A stretch of 64,000 nt of DNA. Origin: Streptomyces sp. GESEQ-35 (GTDB lineage Bacteria; Actinomycetota; Actinomycetes; Streptomycetales; Streptomycetaceae). The position numbers and the translations under genes are program-made. The stretch is taken from positions 186,001-250,000 of the forward strand of contig NZ_JAFFSX010000001.1 in the NCBI RefSeq assembly GCF_017948485.1, written 5' to 3'. This document shows, piece by piece, positions 8,648-17,173 of this stretch. The notes beneath the pieces are model-generated. The model was not told the origin of the DNA. It saw only the letters and a list, made by a program, of their open reading frames with translations, and did no database searches. Position 1 is the first letter of the stretch. Each line of letters opens with the position of its first letter.

Positions 8648-9247
8648 ATGACTCAGACCACCCTGACTTCGAGCACGACCACGACCTCAACCACGCTCTC
8701 CGGGCTCCGATCGCTCTATCTGATCCGAGTCGCCTTCTCCCTGGTCTGGGTGGCACTCGTCGCCACGACCTCCGCCTCGCTCGTGTCGACGGACAAGCCC
8801 ACATTGATCGCGGCCGTGCTGCTCGTCGTCTACCCCCTGTGGGACGTCATCGTCACGCTCCTAGAGCGCCGCATGTCCGGCACCACCGGCTCCACGGACC
8901 GCGTCGGTACGATCAACATGGCTCTCGGCCTGGCCACTACCGCCGGGATGATCATCGCCGTCTTCTCCACCATCGGGACGACCCTGCTCGCGTTCGGCAT
9001 CTGGGCCCTCCTTTCCGGAGCGATCCAGCTCGTCGTGGCGATCCGGCGTCGGCGCACCGTCGGTGCCCAGTGGCCCATGGTCATCAGCGGCGGGCTGTCC
9101 GTCCTCGCCGGTGCCTCCTTCGCTGCCATGTCCGCCTCGGCGACGAGCAGCCTGTCCACCCTCGCCGGATACTCCGCCTTCGGTGCCTTCTGGTTCCTTG
9201 TCTCCGTCATCGCCCTGAGCATCCGCAGCCGACGCGAAAAGCGTTGA
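8648..9247 (+). CDS. DUF308/HdeD-like integral membrane protein
   Basis: 199 residues from ATG 8648. After a Thr/Ser-rich N-terminus there are six hydrophobic helices, roughly residues 23-43, 52-72, 95-113, 117-137, 144-163 and 172-192, with RRRRT and RSRREKR loops. This is the topology of the HdeD/DUF308 family, whose molecular function is unknown and which is linked to acid stress in E. coli. It is divergent from the two-component system across the TACTTC palindromes, so it may be a regulatory target. Confidence 0.7.
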   Translation: MTQTTLTSSTTTTSTTLSGLRSLYLIRVAFSLVWVALVATTSASLVSTDKPTLIAAVLLVVYPLWDVIVTLLERRMSGTTGSTDRVGTINMALGLATTAGMIIAVFSTIGTTLLAFGIWALLSGAIQLVVAIRRRRTVGAQWPMVISGGLSVLAGASFAAMSASATSSLSTLAGYSAFGAFWFLVSVIALSIRSRREKR

Positions 9248-9295
9248 CCACCGCCGTCGGAGCCATCGCCTCTCTCCCGGAGGCGCAGCGTCTTC

Positions 9296-9396
9296 CGCGA
9301 ACTCGCCGTCGAGCAGATCGACCTGCTGATCCTGCACCGGCCGCTTCGAGAAGACCATCGCCGCGTACAAGGCTCTCAAGGCGCTGCTTGCCAACG
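9296..9396 (+). pseudogene. Aldo/keto reductase remnant
   Basis: Two short frames match consecutive AKR segments. RELAVEQIDLLILHRP (from 9296) corresponds to the usual DYIDLLLIHRP strand. RFEKTIAAYKALKALLANG (from 9342, a different frame) corresponds to the EKTLEAYRALEKLLADG helix. The intervening residues are deleted, and the gene is cut at about 9397 by transposase sequence. Confidence 0.5.
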
Positions 9397-9400
9397 GTGA

Positions 9401-9725
9401 TCAGTGGTCGTACGCGATCACGCATCGGGTGACCGGGGCGCTGGTCCTGCGGTTGTGCCAGATCGCCGCCGTCATCGCGAGGATGCGCTGAGCGACCCGG
9501 ACGGCTTCGCCCTCGAAGGTCCGGCCGCCGTGTTGTTCCAGGTCGAGCTGGCCTTCGAGGGAGTCATTGACAGATTCGATGAGCTGGCGGACCTTCTCGA
9601 GCATCCGAGATGAGCAGGATGCCCTCGCATACGGCGACCAGGCCGGCGTCGGTCTCCAGCATCGAGGCCAGGACTTCGCGTTCGCCGGTCTTCGGGTTGG
9701 CCAGCGCCCACACGATGTTCGGTGA
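9401..9725 (-). pseudogene. IS982-like transposase fragment
   Basis: On the minus strand, VWALANPKTGEREVLASMLE is followed after a deletion and frame change by EKVRQLIESVNDSLEGQLDL and VRVAQRILAMTAAIWHN, ending at a stop at 9401. These are consecutive C-terminal segments of IS982-type transposases as I recall them from Streptomyces. The N-terminal half is missing. The stop lies at the broken end of the AKR remnant, so this copy probably disrupted that gene. Confidence 0.6.
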
Positions 9726-10003
9726 CCATTGCGGGCGGGGCGGTGGAGGTCAAGGCCTCGTGGGTCAACGACAAGCGGGGCGATGAGGCGCGTCGAACGC
9801 CCGCGCCACGCAGCCTGAACGACGTCGATTCATCCACAGATCTTGACTGCAACTCCCCCACGCGCGCCGGCCTGGCAGCAGGGCCGGCGCGTCAGGCCGA
9901 TGAATTTGCCGGTTGCCTGAAGTCTTCCTGGTGACATGGCCGCCCCGTCGGCGGATCAGGAAGCGGTGGGTCCCGGTGTCATGGAGGAGAGATGGAGGCC
10001 AGG

Positions 10004-10588
10004 ATGCACAATCCGATTCGGCTGTACATGTCGATGTCGCTCGACGGCTACATCGCCGGGCCGGGCGATCGGCCAGGTCAGGAGCTCGGACGCGACGGCG
10101 GACGGCTTTTCAACTGGCTCGACGATCGGGAATCCGAGGGTCCGAGCGGCCAGGTGTACCGCGAAGCGCTGGCGACCGGCGCGGTGATTTCCGGCCGACG
10201 GACCTTCGAACTCGCGGGGCGCTGGCAGGGCGACCATCACGACGGCGTGCCGATCCTCGTCCTCACCCACCAGGTGGATGACGGGGACGTGCCACCCGGC
10301 CATGCGCGTTTCGTCACCGACGTCGAGGACTGCGCCCGTCAGGCTCGCGCCGCCGCCGGGGACCGGCCGGTCATGGTCCATGGGGCGGGGGCGGCCCAAG
10401 CGCTTCTCCGAGCCGGGCAGATGGACGAGATGGAGATCCACCTGGTGCAGGTCCTCCTCGGGGACGGTCGACGGCTGTTCGACCACCTTGGTGGTGATCA
10501 CATCGAACTCGACCTCGTCCGACGGCTCGAGGATCGAGACGTCACGCACCTCCGCTACCGGGTGCGCCGACCCGGGGAGGCCGCGTGA
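10004..10588 (+). CDS. Dihydrofolate reductase-like (RibD C-terminal domain) protein
   Basis: 194 residues from ATG 10004. A second ATG at 9992 also has a GGAGG, but the family begins a few residues before YMSMSLDGYIAGP, favouring 10004 with GGAGG at 9994-9998. Motifs: MSLDGYIAG (nucleotide-binding strand), VISGRRTFE, VMVHGAGAAQALLRAG, MEIHLVQVLLGDGRRLF. An NADPH-dependent reductase of unknown substrate; these proteins are not assumed to replace FolA. It shares a GTGA overlap with the VOC protein downstream, so the pair forms an operon. Confidence 0.85.
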   Translation: MHNPIRLYMSMSLDGYIAGPGDRPGQELGRDGGRLFNWLDDRESEGPSGQVYREALATGAVISGRRTFELAGRWQGDHHDGVPILVLTHQVDDGDVPPGHARFVTDVEDCARQARAAAGDRPVMVHGAGAAQALLRAGQMDEMEIHLVQVLLGDGRRLFDHLGGDHIELDLVRRLEDRDVTHLRYRVRRPGEAA

Positions 10589-10998
10589 AGACGCTCTTCG
10601 CCGCCTACCGCGTCACCGATCTGGATCGCTCGCTCCGTTTCTACGCCGCCTTGGGCTACGTCGAGCTGGGCAGGGTCGAGGTCGGCGACGGGAGCCGTCT
10701 CGTGATCCTCAAGTTCCCCGGCGAACCGGCGGCCTCACTCGAACTGGTCCACCGTCCCGCCGACGGACGCGTCGACGTGGGCAGCGGAATCGACCACCTC
10801 GCGATCCAGGTGGACACGCTGACTGTCACCCTGAAGACGCTGGCCGAAGCCAGCATGGAGCCGGAGCCTGTCCAGTATCCGGGCGGCCCTCACGGCCCGA
10901 AGACGTCATGGCTCACGGACCCGGACGGTTACCGGATCGAGCTGGTGGAGTGGCCGTTCGGACATCCCGAGGGCATCACCGCAGCAGACTTCTCCTGA
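10585..10998 (+). CDS. VOC-family (glyoxalase/bleomycin-resistance-like) protein
   Basis: 137 residues from GTG 10585, overlapping the preceding stop. One full VOC module: AAYRVTDLDRSLRFYAALGY at the N-terminus, GIDHLAIQVD centrally, WLTDPDGYRIELVEW at the C-terminus with the metal-ligand Glu. The pattern resembles lactoylglutathione lyases (His, Glu, His, Glu ligands), but short VOC proteins have many substrates, so only the fold is asserted. Confidence 0.8.
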   Translation: MKTLFAAYRVTDLDRSLRFYAALGYVELGRVEVGDGSRLVILKFPGEPAASLELVHRPADGRVDVGSGIDHLAIQVDTLTVTLKTLAEASMEPEPVQYPGGPHGPKTSWLTDPDGYRIELVEWPFGHPEGITAADFS

Positions 10999-11127
10999 GG
11001 TGGTCACGGTGAGCGGGGTGGCGACGCTCCCCTCGGCACGGCCGCAGCGCAACGCGCGGCGTCATCCCCACCTCATCCACAGGTATCGACGATTGCTCCC
11101 GTAACCGCATGAGCACCCCACAGACGC

Positions 11128-11508
11128 TCAGTCTGTGACGGCCACCATGGCAATCGACACCAGGATCCCTGGCCGTTCGACACCCAGCTTGCTCACGCAG
11201 CGCGGCGGCCGCACGTCGGGGAAGAACTCGTCGAAGACCTCGATGATGCCGTCAGCGTCTTCGGGGCGCATGAGCAAGGTGTGGACCATGACGGCATCGC
11301 TCAGCTCGGCGCCACCGGCGCGCAGGATCGCCCGGCAGTTGAGCAGTGACTGGCGGGTCTGCTCCTGGACCGTGGGTCCTGCGAGCTCACCGGTCGCCAC
11401 GTCGACTCCGACTGTTCCAGCAACGTAGACCGTGCTGCCGACCTTGACCGCCTGGCTGTAACTGGGGTACTCCGGCGCCTCGCGGGTGGAGATGACTTCT
11501 CGGGGCAT
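11128..11508 (-). CDS. RidA/YjgF-family protein
   Basis: 126 residues from ATG 11508; GAGGAG lies 7-8 nt upstream and a longer frame to 11709 has no similarity. Motifs: STREAPEYPSYSQAVKVG, VAGTVGVD, QTRQSLLNCRAIL and a C-terminal PGILVSIAMVAV strand. Canonical RidA uses an Arg in PARTxV to bind imine acids; here the segment is PPRCVSKLGV, so enamine/imine deaminase activity is not certain. It stands alone beside the ISL3 insertion. Confidence 0.8.
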   Translation of the reverse strand: MPREVISTREAPEYPSYSQAVKVGSTVYVAGTVGVDVATGELAGPTVQEQTRQSLLNCRAILRAGGAELSDAVMVHTLLMRPEDADGIIEVFDEFFPDVRPPRCVSKLGVERPGILVSIAMVAVTD

Positions 11509-11719
11509 CGAATGTGCTCCTCTCTGGAAGGTTTCTGCTCGCCGCGTACAGATCAACCTTGGACATCGGTAGCGCCACCGCACCCTCATCCCGCAGAGCG
11601 CCCTCAGGCTCCCACCGCAAGTCCCCGGGTGTTGCCAGAACTCAGATACTTCGCCCTCCGGCGAAACCGGGCTCCCCCGTTCTGAGTGACAAGTGGTGTC
11701 AGCTCCCATGCTCTGGCTC

Positions 11720-11727
11720 GACTTGTG
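11720..11727. repeat. Target-site duplication, left copy
   Basis: GACTTGTG directly abuts the left end of the ISL3 element and is repeated at 13434-13441 directly after the right end. Confidence 0.9.
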
Positions 11728-13433
11728 GGCTCTGTCGCTGATTTGGGGGTGGCACCCGGTTGATCACGGTGACAGTAAGATGCGGCGTCGAAGAAGGTCG
11801 AAGTTGGCCCGACCGTACATCTGTCTCTTCAGCAGTTTGATCCTGGTGACGTTGCCCTCGACTGCTCCCGAGGTGTGCGTGGTGGTGAGGGCCGCGAGGA
11901 CCGCTGCGCGGTCGCGCCGCAAGCCGCCGGCCAGCGTGCGGAGTTCTCGTTGTCCGTCCAGACGGACGTCGGCGAGCCAGACGTCGAAGGCAAGGTGCTC
12001 ATTGCGCCGCTCCCGCACCAACAGGGTCAGGCGCCGGGCGTACTCGGTGGTCGTGGCCAGTGCGGGGCTGCGTACGCATAAGTCGTCGAGGCACTTGCGC
12101 TCGATGTCCATGAGCTGCTCGGGCCGACGCATGATCCAGTCGGTGACACGGCGGACGGTCAGCTGAGGCAGAGGGGCATCCGTCGGGATCACTCCGGTGC
12201 GATAGGGCCGTAAGTGGCGGCGGACGGTGTTGACGTCACCGCGGTAGCCCAGGTTCTGGATCTCCCGGGTCAGCGCGGAGGCGTTGGTGCAGCCTTCCAT
12301 CCAGCGATGGTGCAGGTAGAGCCGGTAGTCGTCGATCAGGCTGGGGCGGTGGGTCGCTGCGACGAGGAGTTCTTCGACACCGGCGGCCTGTGCGAAACGG
12401 AGCACGGTGCCGCGGCTGAGATGGAGTTCACGGGCGATGGCGCGCAGACTGTCGCCGCGTTCGATGCGCTCGTGGATCTGTTGATGGCGCTCACGGGTGC
12501 GGGCGACGAGGGGACGCGGTCGTCCGTGGATGTCCAACTCGGCGAGGGCGGAGGCCGCAGGCGAGGGGTCGTCGTCCTGATTGTCTCGGAGCATGAAGGG
12601 TTCGCGCAGGTTGGCGCGGTGTCGGCCGACGATGCGTTCGACGGCCTGGGCCAGGTTGTGCAGCAGATGCCAGGCATCGGCCACCTGTCGGGCCTGTGGA
12701 GCACCCGCGCAAGCCCCGTCGCGGTAGGAACCAGCACGGTCACGACAGATGATCCGCACCTCGGGATGCTTCCGAAGCCACGCCGCGAAGGTGTTCGCGG
12801 TGCGGTCCGCGAGAACGTCGATGGGACGGTGGGTGGCCATGTCGACCAGGATCGTCGCGTACTTTCGGCCGCGGCGCACGGCGAACTCGTCGACACCGAG
12901 ATGCGGAACGGGGCCGGATTGGGGGACGGGCAGTGCGCGGATCAGCCGGAGCAGAGTGTCCTTGCACGTGGTGATGGCCATCCGCATGGACAGACGTGCT
13001 CCCGCGCGGCCGCCCAAGAATAGGGCGATGTCCGTGAGTTGAGCGGTGAGAGCGTCCGTGCGGCGTGCGTGCCGTCGGGTCAGGGCCGGGATCTGCTCTG
13101 CGAACGTCCGATGAGAACAACAGTCGTTCCCGCACACGAGACGACGTGCTCGCAGGTCGAGTCGTACGTGCCGGCCAGCGACGGGACGGTCCGCCAGACG
13201 CCTCTGGTAGTAGCAGTGCACCCGCGAGGATCTCTGCCCGCACTCCGGACAGGAAGCCGACACCGCCAGCGACCGCACAACAAGACGGACCTTGGTGTCC
13301 TCGATTGCTACCTGCTCGACCTGCACCCCGACACCCGGGAGAAGAATGTCGCCGACGCGTACCGCATCCATCACACCCAGGTGATGCCCACCCGTCCGCG
13401 GTCGCCGCGCACCCCCAAATCAGCGACAGAGCC
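11728..13433. mobile_element. Complete ISL3-family insertion sequence
   Basis: 1706 bp bounded by perfect 24-bp terminal inverted repeats (11728-11751 and 13410-13433, outer ends GGCTCTGTCGCTGATTTGGG) and an 8-bp direct duplication GACTTGTG. It carries one intact transposase on the minus strand. Identical ends, exact duplication and an unbroken frame indicate a recent, probably still mobile insertion. ISL3 elements usually make 8-bp duplications, which fits. Confidence 0.9.
11764..13374 (-). CDS. ISL3-family transposase, intact
   Basis: 536 residues. The N-terminal zinc finger has CPECGQRSSRVH and LVCGNDCCSHRTFAEQIPALT. The DDE domain contains HLGVDEFAVRRGRKYATIL (first Asp), VRIICRDRAGSYRDG (second Asp) and SGAVEGNVTRIKLLKRQMYG (Glu), in the right order. 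An inserted HTH (SLRAIARELHLSRGTVLRF) lies in between. Full family length with no frame break. It performs cut-and-paste transposition of the surrounding element. Confidence 0.93.
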   Translation of the reverse strand: MMDAVRVGDILLPGVGVQVEQVAIEDTKVRLVVRSLAVSASCPECGQRSSRVHCYYQRRLADRPVAGRHVRLDLRARRLVCGNDCCSHRTFAEQIPALTRRHARRTDALTAQLTDIALFLGGRAGARLSMRMAITTCKDTLLRLIRALPVPQSGPVPHLGVDEFAVRRGRKYATILVDMATHRPIDVLADRTANTFAAWLRKHPEVRIICRDRAGSYRDGACAGAPQARQVADAWHLLHNLAQAVERIVGRHRANLREPFMLRDNQDDDPSPAASALAELDIHGRPRPLVARTRERHQQIHERIERGDSLRAIARELHLSRGTVLRFAQAAGVEELLVAATHRPSLIDDYRLYLHHRWMEGCTNASALTREIQNLGYRGDVNTVRRHLRPYRTGVIPTDAPLPQLTVRRVTDWIMRRPEQLMDIERKCLDDLCVRSPALATTTEYARRLTLLVRERRNEHLAFDVWLADVRLDGQRELRTLAGGLRRDRAAVLAALTTTHTSGAVEGNVTRIKLLKRQMYGRANFDLLRRRILLSP

Positions 13434-13441
13434 GACTTGTG
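13434..13441. repeat. Target-site duplication, right copy
   Basis: GACTTGTG, identical to 11720-11727, immediately after the right inverted repeat of the ISL3 element. Confidence 0.9.
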
Positions 13442-13538
13442 TGGTGCAGTCACTCACCGTGATAGCGGAGACTCTCGGAATCGCACGTGAAGTTGCCCGA
13501 AAACAGCGTGCCTTGATGCCCTTCAGGGTGAAGGTGCG

Positions 13539-13785
13539 TTGCGGGTGCGGCAGTTCACTTGCCCGACTGCGGAGTGCCCGCGGCGAACGTTCGTGGAACA
13601 GGTGCCGGGGCTGACGCGGGGTGCTGCGAATGGTTCACGCATTGCCCGAGCCAACCCCGACGCCTCCGACGGCGGTCGGCGTCGACGAGTACGCCATGCG
13701 CAAGGGCCGTGTCTACGGAACCGTGCTGGTGGACGTGGAGAGCCGCCGGCCGGTGGAGCTGCTGGTCATTGAACCCAACCCAGCC
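13539..13785 (+). pseudogene. Second, degenerate ISL3-like transposase fragment
   Basis: VRQFTCPTAECPRRTFVEQVPGL is the zinc-finger segment and VGVDEYAMRKGRVYGTVLVD is the first DDE block. The roughly 60 residues that normally separate them are deleted and the frame changes between them. Nothing similar follows after about 13785. It is on the opposite strand to the intact copy and clearly a different ISL3 member, so it is an old scar and not a piece of the adjacent element. Confidence 0.65.
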
Positions 13786-13948
13786 AGCCGGGTTGTCAAT
13801 GTCAAACAGCCGCTCGCGGCGGCGCGGCCCGAAGGGCACATCAGCCCCCAGCGTCAACTCCCGGTGCGGGTACGCACTCGCGGCCCACGGCCGGCGATGG
13901 CGTCCGCGAGGGTCGCAGTCGGGTCTCCGTTGTTTGTAGTGTGCGGAA

Positions 13949-14512
13949 ATGACAAGAGGCGAGCGACTCGCGGAGCAACTGGACTGGTACTGGCACAAGA
14001 ACCTGCGGCCGCGGCTGGACGGTCTTGCCGATGAGGAGTATTTCTGGGAGCCGGTGCGCGGCTGCTGGAGCGTTCGCCCACGTGGCACGTCGGCCGCACC
14101 GATGTCGGCCGGTTCGGGGGAATGGACGATGGACTCCGCGTCCCCTGGCCCGGTGCCGGCGCCGGTGACCACGATTGCCTGGCGACTGGCGCACATCATC
14201 GTCTCGTGCCTGGGCTATCGGGTCGGATGGTACTTCGGCGGCCAGGGCGTCGACTCCGAGACATTCGCCTACGCGGGGACCGCTGACGAGGCGCTGAAAC
14301 AGCTCGATGAGATGTATGGGAGATGGAACGCGGGGGTCCGCGAGCTCTCGGACGCTGACCTGGAGAATCCGCCCACGGTGGGTCCCGAGCGGTTTCCCAT
14401 GGAAAACAGGGTCCTGCACGTCAACAGGGAGCTGATCCATCACGGCGCCGAGATTTCCCTGCTGCGCGACCTCTACCTCTGGCAGGACGGAGCCGCACCG
14501 CGCCGAATATGA
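13949..14512 (+). CDS. DinB-family (DinB_2 superfamily) protein
   Basis: 187 residues from ATG 13949. A helical-bundle pattern: RGERLAEQLDWYWHKNLRPRL, TTIAWRLAHIIVSCLGYRV and VLHVNRELIHHGAEISLLRDLY. The His residues in LAHI and in REL-HHGAEI are at the positions that hold metal in DinB folds. Actinobacterial members are often mycothiol-dependent, a family-level expectation only. It stands alone between IS remnants, with no operon partner. Confidence 0.75.
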   Translation: MTRGERLAEQLDWYWHKNLRPRLDGLADEEYFWEPVRGCWSVRPRGTSAAPMSAGSGEWTMDSASPGPVPAPVTTIAWRLAHIIVSCLGYRVGWYFGGQGVDSETFAYAGTADEALKQLDEMYGRWNAGVRELSDADLENPPTVGPERFPMENRVLHVNRELIHHGAEISLLRDLYLWQDGAAPRRI

Positions 14513-14539
14513 CTCCGTGACGCTCCGTGGCTGCGAACT

Positions 14540-15171
14540 TCAGTGAAGCTGCGCCCTCTTGAAGTAGCTGGTCAGGGTGGTGGCGTGAGGGTCGTTCGGG
14601 GTGGTCATGCTGGTGTTGGGCGGAGGTCCCGGGTCTTGAGATGGGCGAAGCCGTGCTCGACCCGGGCGCGGGGGGGCCTTGAAGCCGGTGACGACCACGG
14701 GGTCATCCGGGTCGTCGTCCAGGTCGAGGAAACCGAGATCGGCCAGGGCGCCGAGGCCGGCGGCGCGTAGGTGGGACAGGATGCGGTCACGGCGGGCGGC
14801 GGTGACGTCGTGAGTGCGGCCGGGCCGAGCCGCGGAGATCCAGATCATCCGGCCCCGTTCGTCGGTCAGGGCGAGGACGTGCAGGCCGTGGCGGTGGTGT
14901 TTGCCGGAGTAGTTCGGCCGGTTCGCCGTCCCGGTGCGGCGCTGGGTGGGGATCAGGGTGCCGTCGATCAGGACGACCTCGCCGCCCCGCCGGGCGATCT
15001 TCTTCAGGGCGCGGCCAGCACGATGGTCGCGATCCTCCCGGCCGGCAGTGCCCGCCACCTGGACCGTATCGACTTCAGGTGGCCGCACAGCAGATCGGCG
15101 AGGTAGTTCACGGTGCGCGTGGACAGCGGGCAGGCGGCACTAGTAGACCAGGGAAACGGTGTACCTGGCAT
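14540..15171 (-). pseudogene. IS5-like transposase remnant
   Basis: Reading from ATG 15171, ACPLSTRTVNYLADLL and WRALPAGRIATIVLA give the N-terminal region. An internal deletion and frame change lead to VVLIDGTLIPTQRRTG, NRPNYSGKHHRHGLHVLAL and ISAARPGRTHDVTAARRD, the DDE core. A second frame change precedes VEHGFAHLKT, the C-terminal Glu segment. All pieces are in order but the frame is broken at least twice, so it cannot make an active enzyme. Confidence 0.75.
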
Positions 15172-15204
15172 GCTTATTGGTTTTCGTCACACAGTTCCAA
15201 CAGC

Positions 15205-15330
15205 CGCCGGGGGCACCTTGGTTACGCCCTGCGACCGGACTGCCGGCCGACCGCACGGCAGCCAGGATGCGCTGATACTCCGCCGGCAACGCGGACTCCA
15301 CAACTCCCGGCCCACGCTCCGGGACCACCT
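15205..15330 (-). pseudogene. Fragment of a Streptomyces hypothetical-protein family
   Basis: Minus-strand ALPAEYQRILAAVRSAG resembles the YQRIL segment of a coiled-coil plus winged-helix-like hypothetical family I recall near transposons in Streptomyces. A related broken copy lies at 50930-51240. Only about 40 residues are seen here. Confidence 0.3.
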
Positions 15331-15337
15331 TCTGGGG

Positions 15338-15487
15338 TGGCAGGACATGGTCGGGCTGCGCACCGGGCAGCTGCCGCGCTTCGTGAAGCAGTACGCCGAC
15401 GTGCACGCCGTCCTGCTCAATGCTGCGCGGGACTACGCGGCGGATGTGGCGGCAGGAACCTTCCCTGGACCGGAGCACACGTTCTAG
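15338..15487 (+). pseudogene. panB: panB 3' fragment (ketopantoate hydroxymethyltransferase C-terminus)
   Basis: The final 49 residues read WQDMVGLRTGQLPRFVKQY then ADVHAVLLNAARDY and end GTFPGPEHTF, the C-terminal block of actinobacterial PanB (FVKxYADV...FPxxEHSF). Everything upstream, including the catalytic barrel, is absent. A functional panB must lie elsewhere for pantothenate synthesis, so this is probably a duplicated or IS-truncated leftover. Confidence 0.65.
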
Positions 15488-16455
15488 CGGGTCGCCGCCG
15501 GCCACGCGCGGGGGTAGGGCACCCGAAGCGATTCTGCGGCGATCAGCGTGTGCTCGGCGCTGGCTCGCAGGCGTCCATCTTGCAGGACGACGGCGCCACT
15601 GCGGAGCATCGAGCCAACAAGTTCGGCGGCGAGTGCCTCGGGTGTCCTGCCCAACAGCCGTGCCGCATCGGTGAGCCAGGCCCGCGCGTGCAGGTAGGGC
15701 TCGATCTCGTCGGTCCGTATCCCGTCGCGGATCATGAGGGCGAAGGCGAAGATCCGCCGCGCGCCGTACCAGACAGCTCCAGCCGGGTCGTCGACGAGGC
15801 GTTGGGCGCGGCGCAGCGCGGTGGTGAACGCGGTGCCGGTGTCGGCGGGGATCGGCCCGTGCGAGGGCAGCAGCACGCGTGGGGCCAGGTCGGCCATCCG
15901 CTTCAGGGAGGCGAGTGCGGTGGCGGCCGCGTCGGGACCATCGAGGGCGAAGTTGACCCAGCCGACGTCGTAGTCCGACAGGGCGTCCCCGACCACGAGC
16001 AGGCGCTCCTCCGGCTGCCACAGTGCGAGGTGACCGGGCGTGTGGCCGGGGGTGCGGATGACCTGCCAGTCCGCATCTCCGAGGCGGAGGATCTGCCCGT
16101 CGTCGAGCGGTACGTCGACCGTGTAGGGGGCGACGGGCTGGTCGAGGTGTTCGGCCGCGCAGCAGCCGGGGTCCCTGCGGGCAATCGCCTCGGCTTCCGG
16201 GGTCCCGGCCGCGATGCCGGTGCCGCTCGCCTGAAGCAGGGCGTTGCCACCGACGTGGTCGGAGTGCCAGTGGGTGTTCACGACCAGGTCGATGGGTCCG
16301 GCGTGGGCACGGCCCCAGGCGGCCGTCTGTTCGGCGTGGCCGACGAACCCGCTGTCGACCAGGGCCGGTTGCCGCCCGCGCAGCAGCAGCAGGTTGGCGT
16401 CGGGGAACGGCCTTTGCTGCCAGGTCACCCAGGACGGCAGCGGCTCCTCACTCAC
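15484..16455 (-). CDS. MBL-fold metallohydrolase
   Basis: 323 residues from GTG 16455, coupled by a GTGA overlap to the thioesterase gene. The signature NTHWHSDHVGG (residues about 60-70) provides the HxHxDH metal site. Later ligands are His in RTPGHTPGH, Asp in LVVGDAL and His in LPSHGPIPAD. The C-terminal 100 residues form a helical substrate-facing domain (RTDEIEPYLHARAWLTDAARL). A cytoplasmic hydrolase; thioester or lactone substrates are plausible beside a thioesterase, but the specificity is unknown. Confidence 0.85.
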   Translation of the reverse strand: MSEEPLPSWVTWQQRPFPDANLLLLRGRQPALVDSGFVGHAEQTAAWGRAHAGPIDLVVNTHWHSDHVGGNALLQASGTGIAAGTPEAEAIARRDPGCCAAEHLDQPVAPYTVDVPLDDGQILRLGDADWQVIRTPGHTPGHLALWQPEERLLVVGDALSDYDVGWVNFALDGPDAAATALASLKRMADLAPRVLLPSHGPIPADTGTAFTTALRRAQRLVDDPAGAVWYGARRIFAFALMIRDGIRTDEIEPYLHARAWLTDAARLLGRTPEALAAELVGSMLRSGAVVLQDGRLRASAEHTLIAAESLRVPYPRAWPAATR

Positions 16456-16898
16456 TGCTCGGGCCTGTTCACAGGGATCAGCGTCTGCTGCCCGTTGGCG
16501 ACGGGCTTCCGCCGCCCTTCCTGCACGCCGAACACCTCCAACTGACAGACGGTCAGGGTGCGTCCGGACTTCAGGACGGTTCCGACCGCCTCAATGTGGT
16601 CGCCGACGGCAGGCGCGAGGAGGTTGATCTTGTACTCGCCGGTGAGCACCTCGGTGTTCTCGGGGAACAACGTGAAGGCCGCGTAGCCGCCGGCGCTGTC
16701 CACGATGGCACTGGTAGCACCGGCGTGGAAGTAGCCGTGCTGTTGGGTGACTTCGGGCCGGCCGGGGAGCACGACGTGCACGCGGCCGGGACCGATGTGG
16801 GAGATGCGTGCGATCAGAAGGAACCGCCAATGACGGTCATCATCTCGTCGGTGGCCGTCAAGGTGGTCGGTTGCCTCAGCACGCCACAGCCAAGCCAT
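16452..16898 (-). CDS. PaaI-family hotdog thioesterase with replaced N-terminus
   Basis: The core RPEVTQQHGYFHAGATSAIVD (with the HGGxxx-like catalytic loop) and a VLTGEYKINLLAPAVGDHIEA strand pair identify a PaaI-type acyl-CoA thioesterase. The usual first 25-30 residues are missing. The frame instead begins at ATG 16898 through residues from another reading frame of a LysE remnant, with no RBS. It may be a 5'-truncated pseudogene, or translation may start within the fused part. Its stop overlaps the MBL hydrolase start, so the intact ancestor was operonic with it. Confidence 0.55.
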   Translation of the reverse strand: MAWLWRAEATDHLDGHRRDDDRHWRFLLIARISHIGPGRVHVVLPGRPEVTQQHGYFHAGATSAIVDSAGGYAAFTLFPENTEVLTGEYKINLLAPAVGDHIEAVGTVLKSGRTLTVCQLEVFGVQEGRRKPVANGQQTLIPVNRPEQ

Positions 16899-16953
16899 AG
16901 GAGGTAGCCGGCCCCGGCGACAGTCTGCGCGGTGATCGCCGTCGTCGAAGCGG
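16817..16953 (-). pseudogene. LysE-type exporter remnant
   Basis: Minus-strand ASTTAITAQTVAGAGYLLWL and GCGVLRQPTTLTA match the conserved GAAYLLWLG region of LysE/RhtB exporters. N- and C-terminal parts are gone, and the segment runs straight into the thioesterase core. It marks a deletion joint. Confidence 0.45.
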
Positions 16954-17173
16954 GGAACGTGGAGTTGGATTGTTCCGGACGGGCTGTCGGAGATTGCGAA
17001 GCCGTTGATCCCTGCGCCGAGGGGTGCGGCCGCAGGGCGGCGGAACACAGGACACGCCCGATGAGACGCTGTTCGACGCTGGTGACGTCCCTGAGCGGCT
17101 AATCCACGGATTCGACGGTGGGTTTGTCGTGGAAAAGGCCGGACAGGAAGGGGCTGGCGCCGATGGACTGCGG

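Noticed and set aside
9722..9934. 70-residue plus-strand frame after the IS982 scar
   Set aside because: No RBS, mixed codon bias and no motif; lies in degraded sequence.
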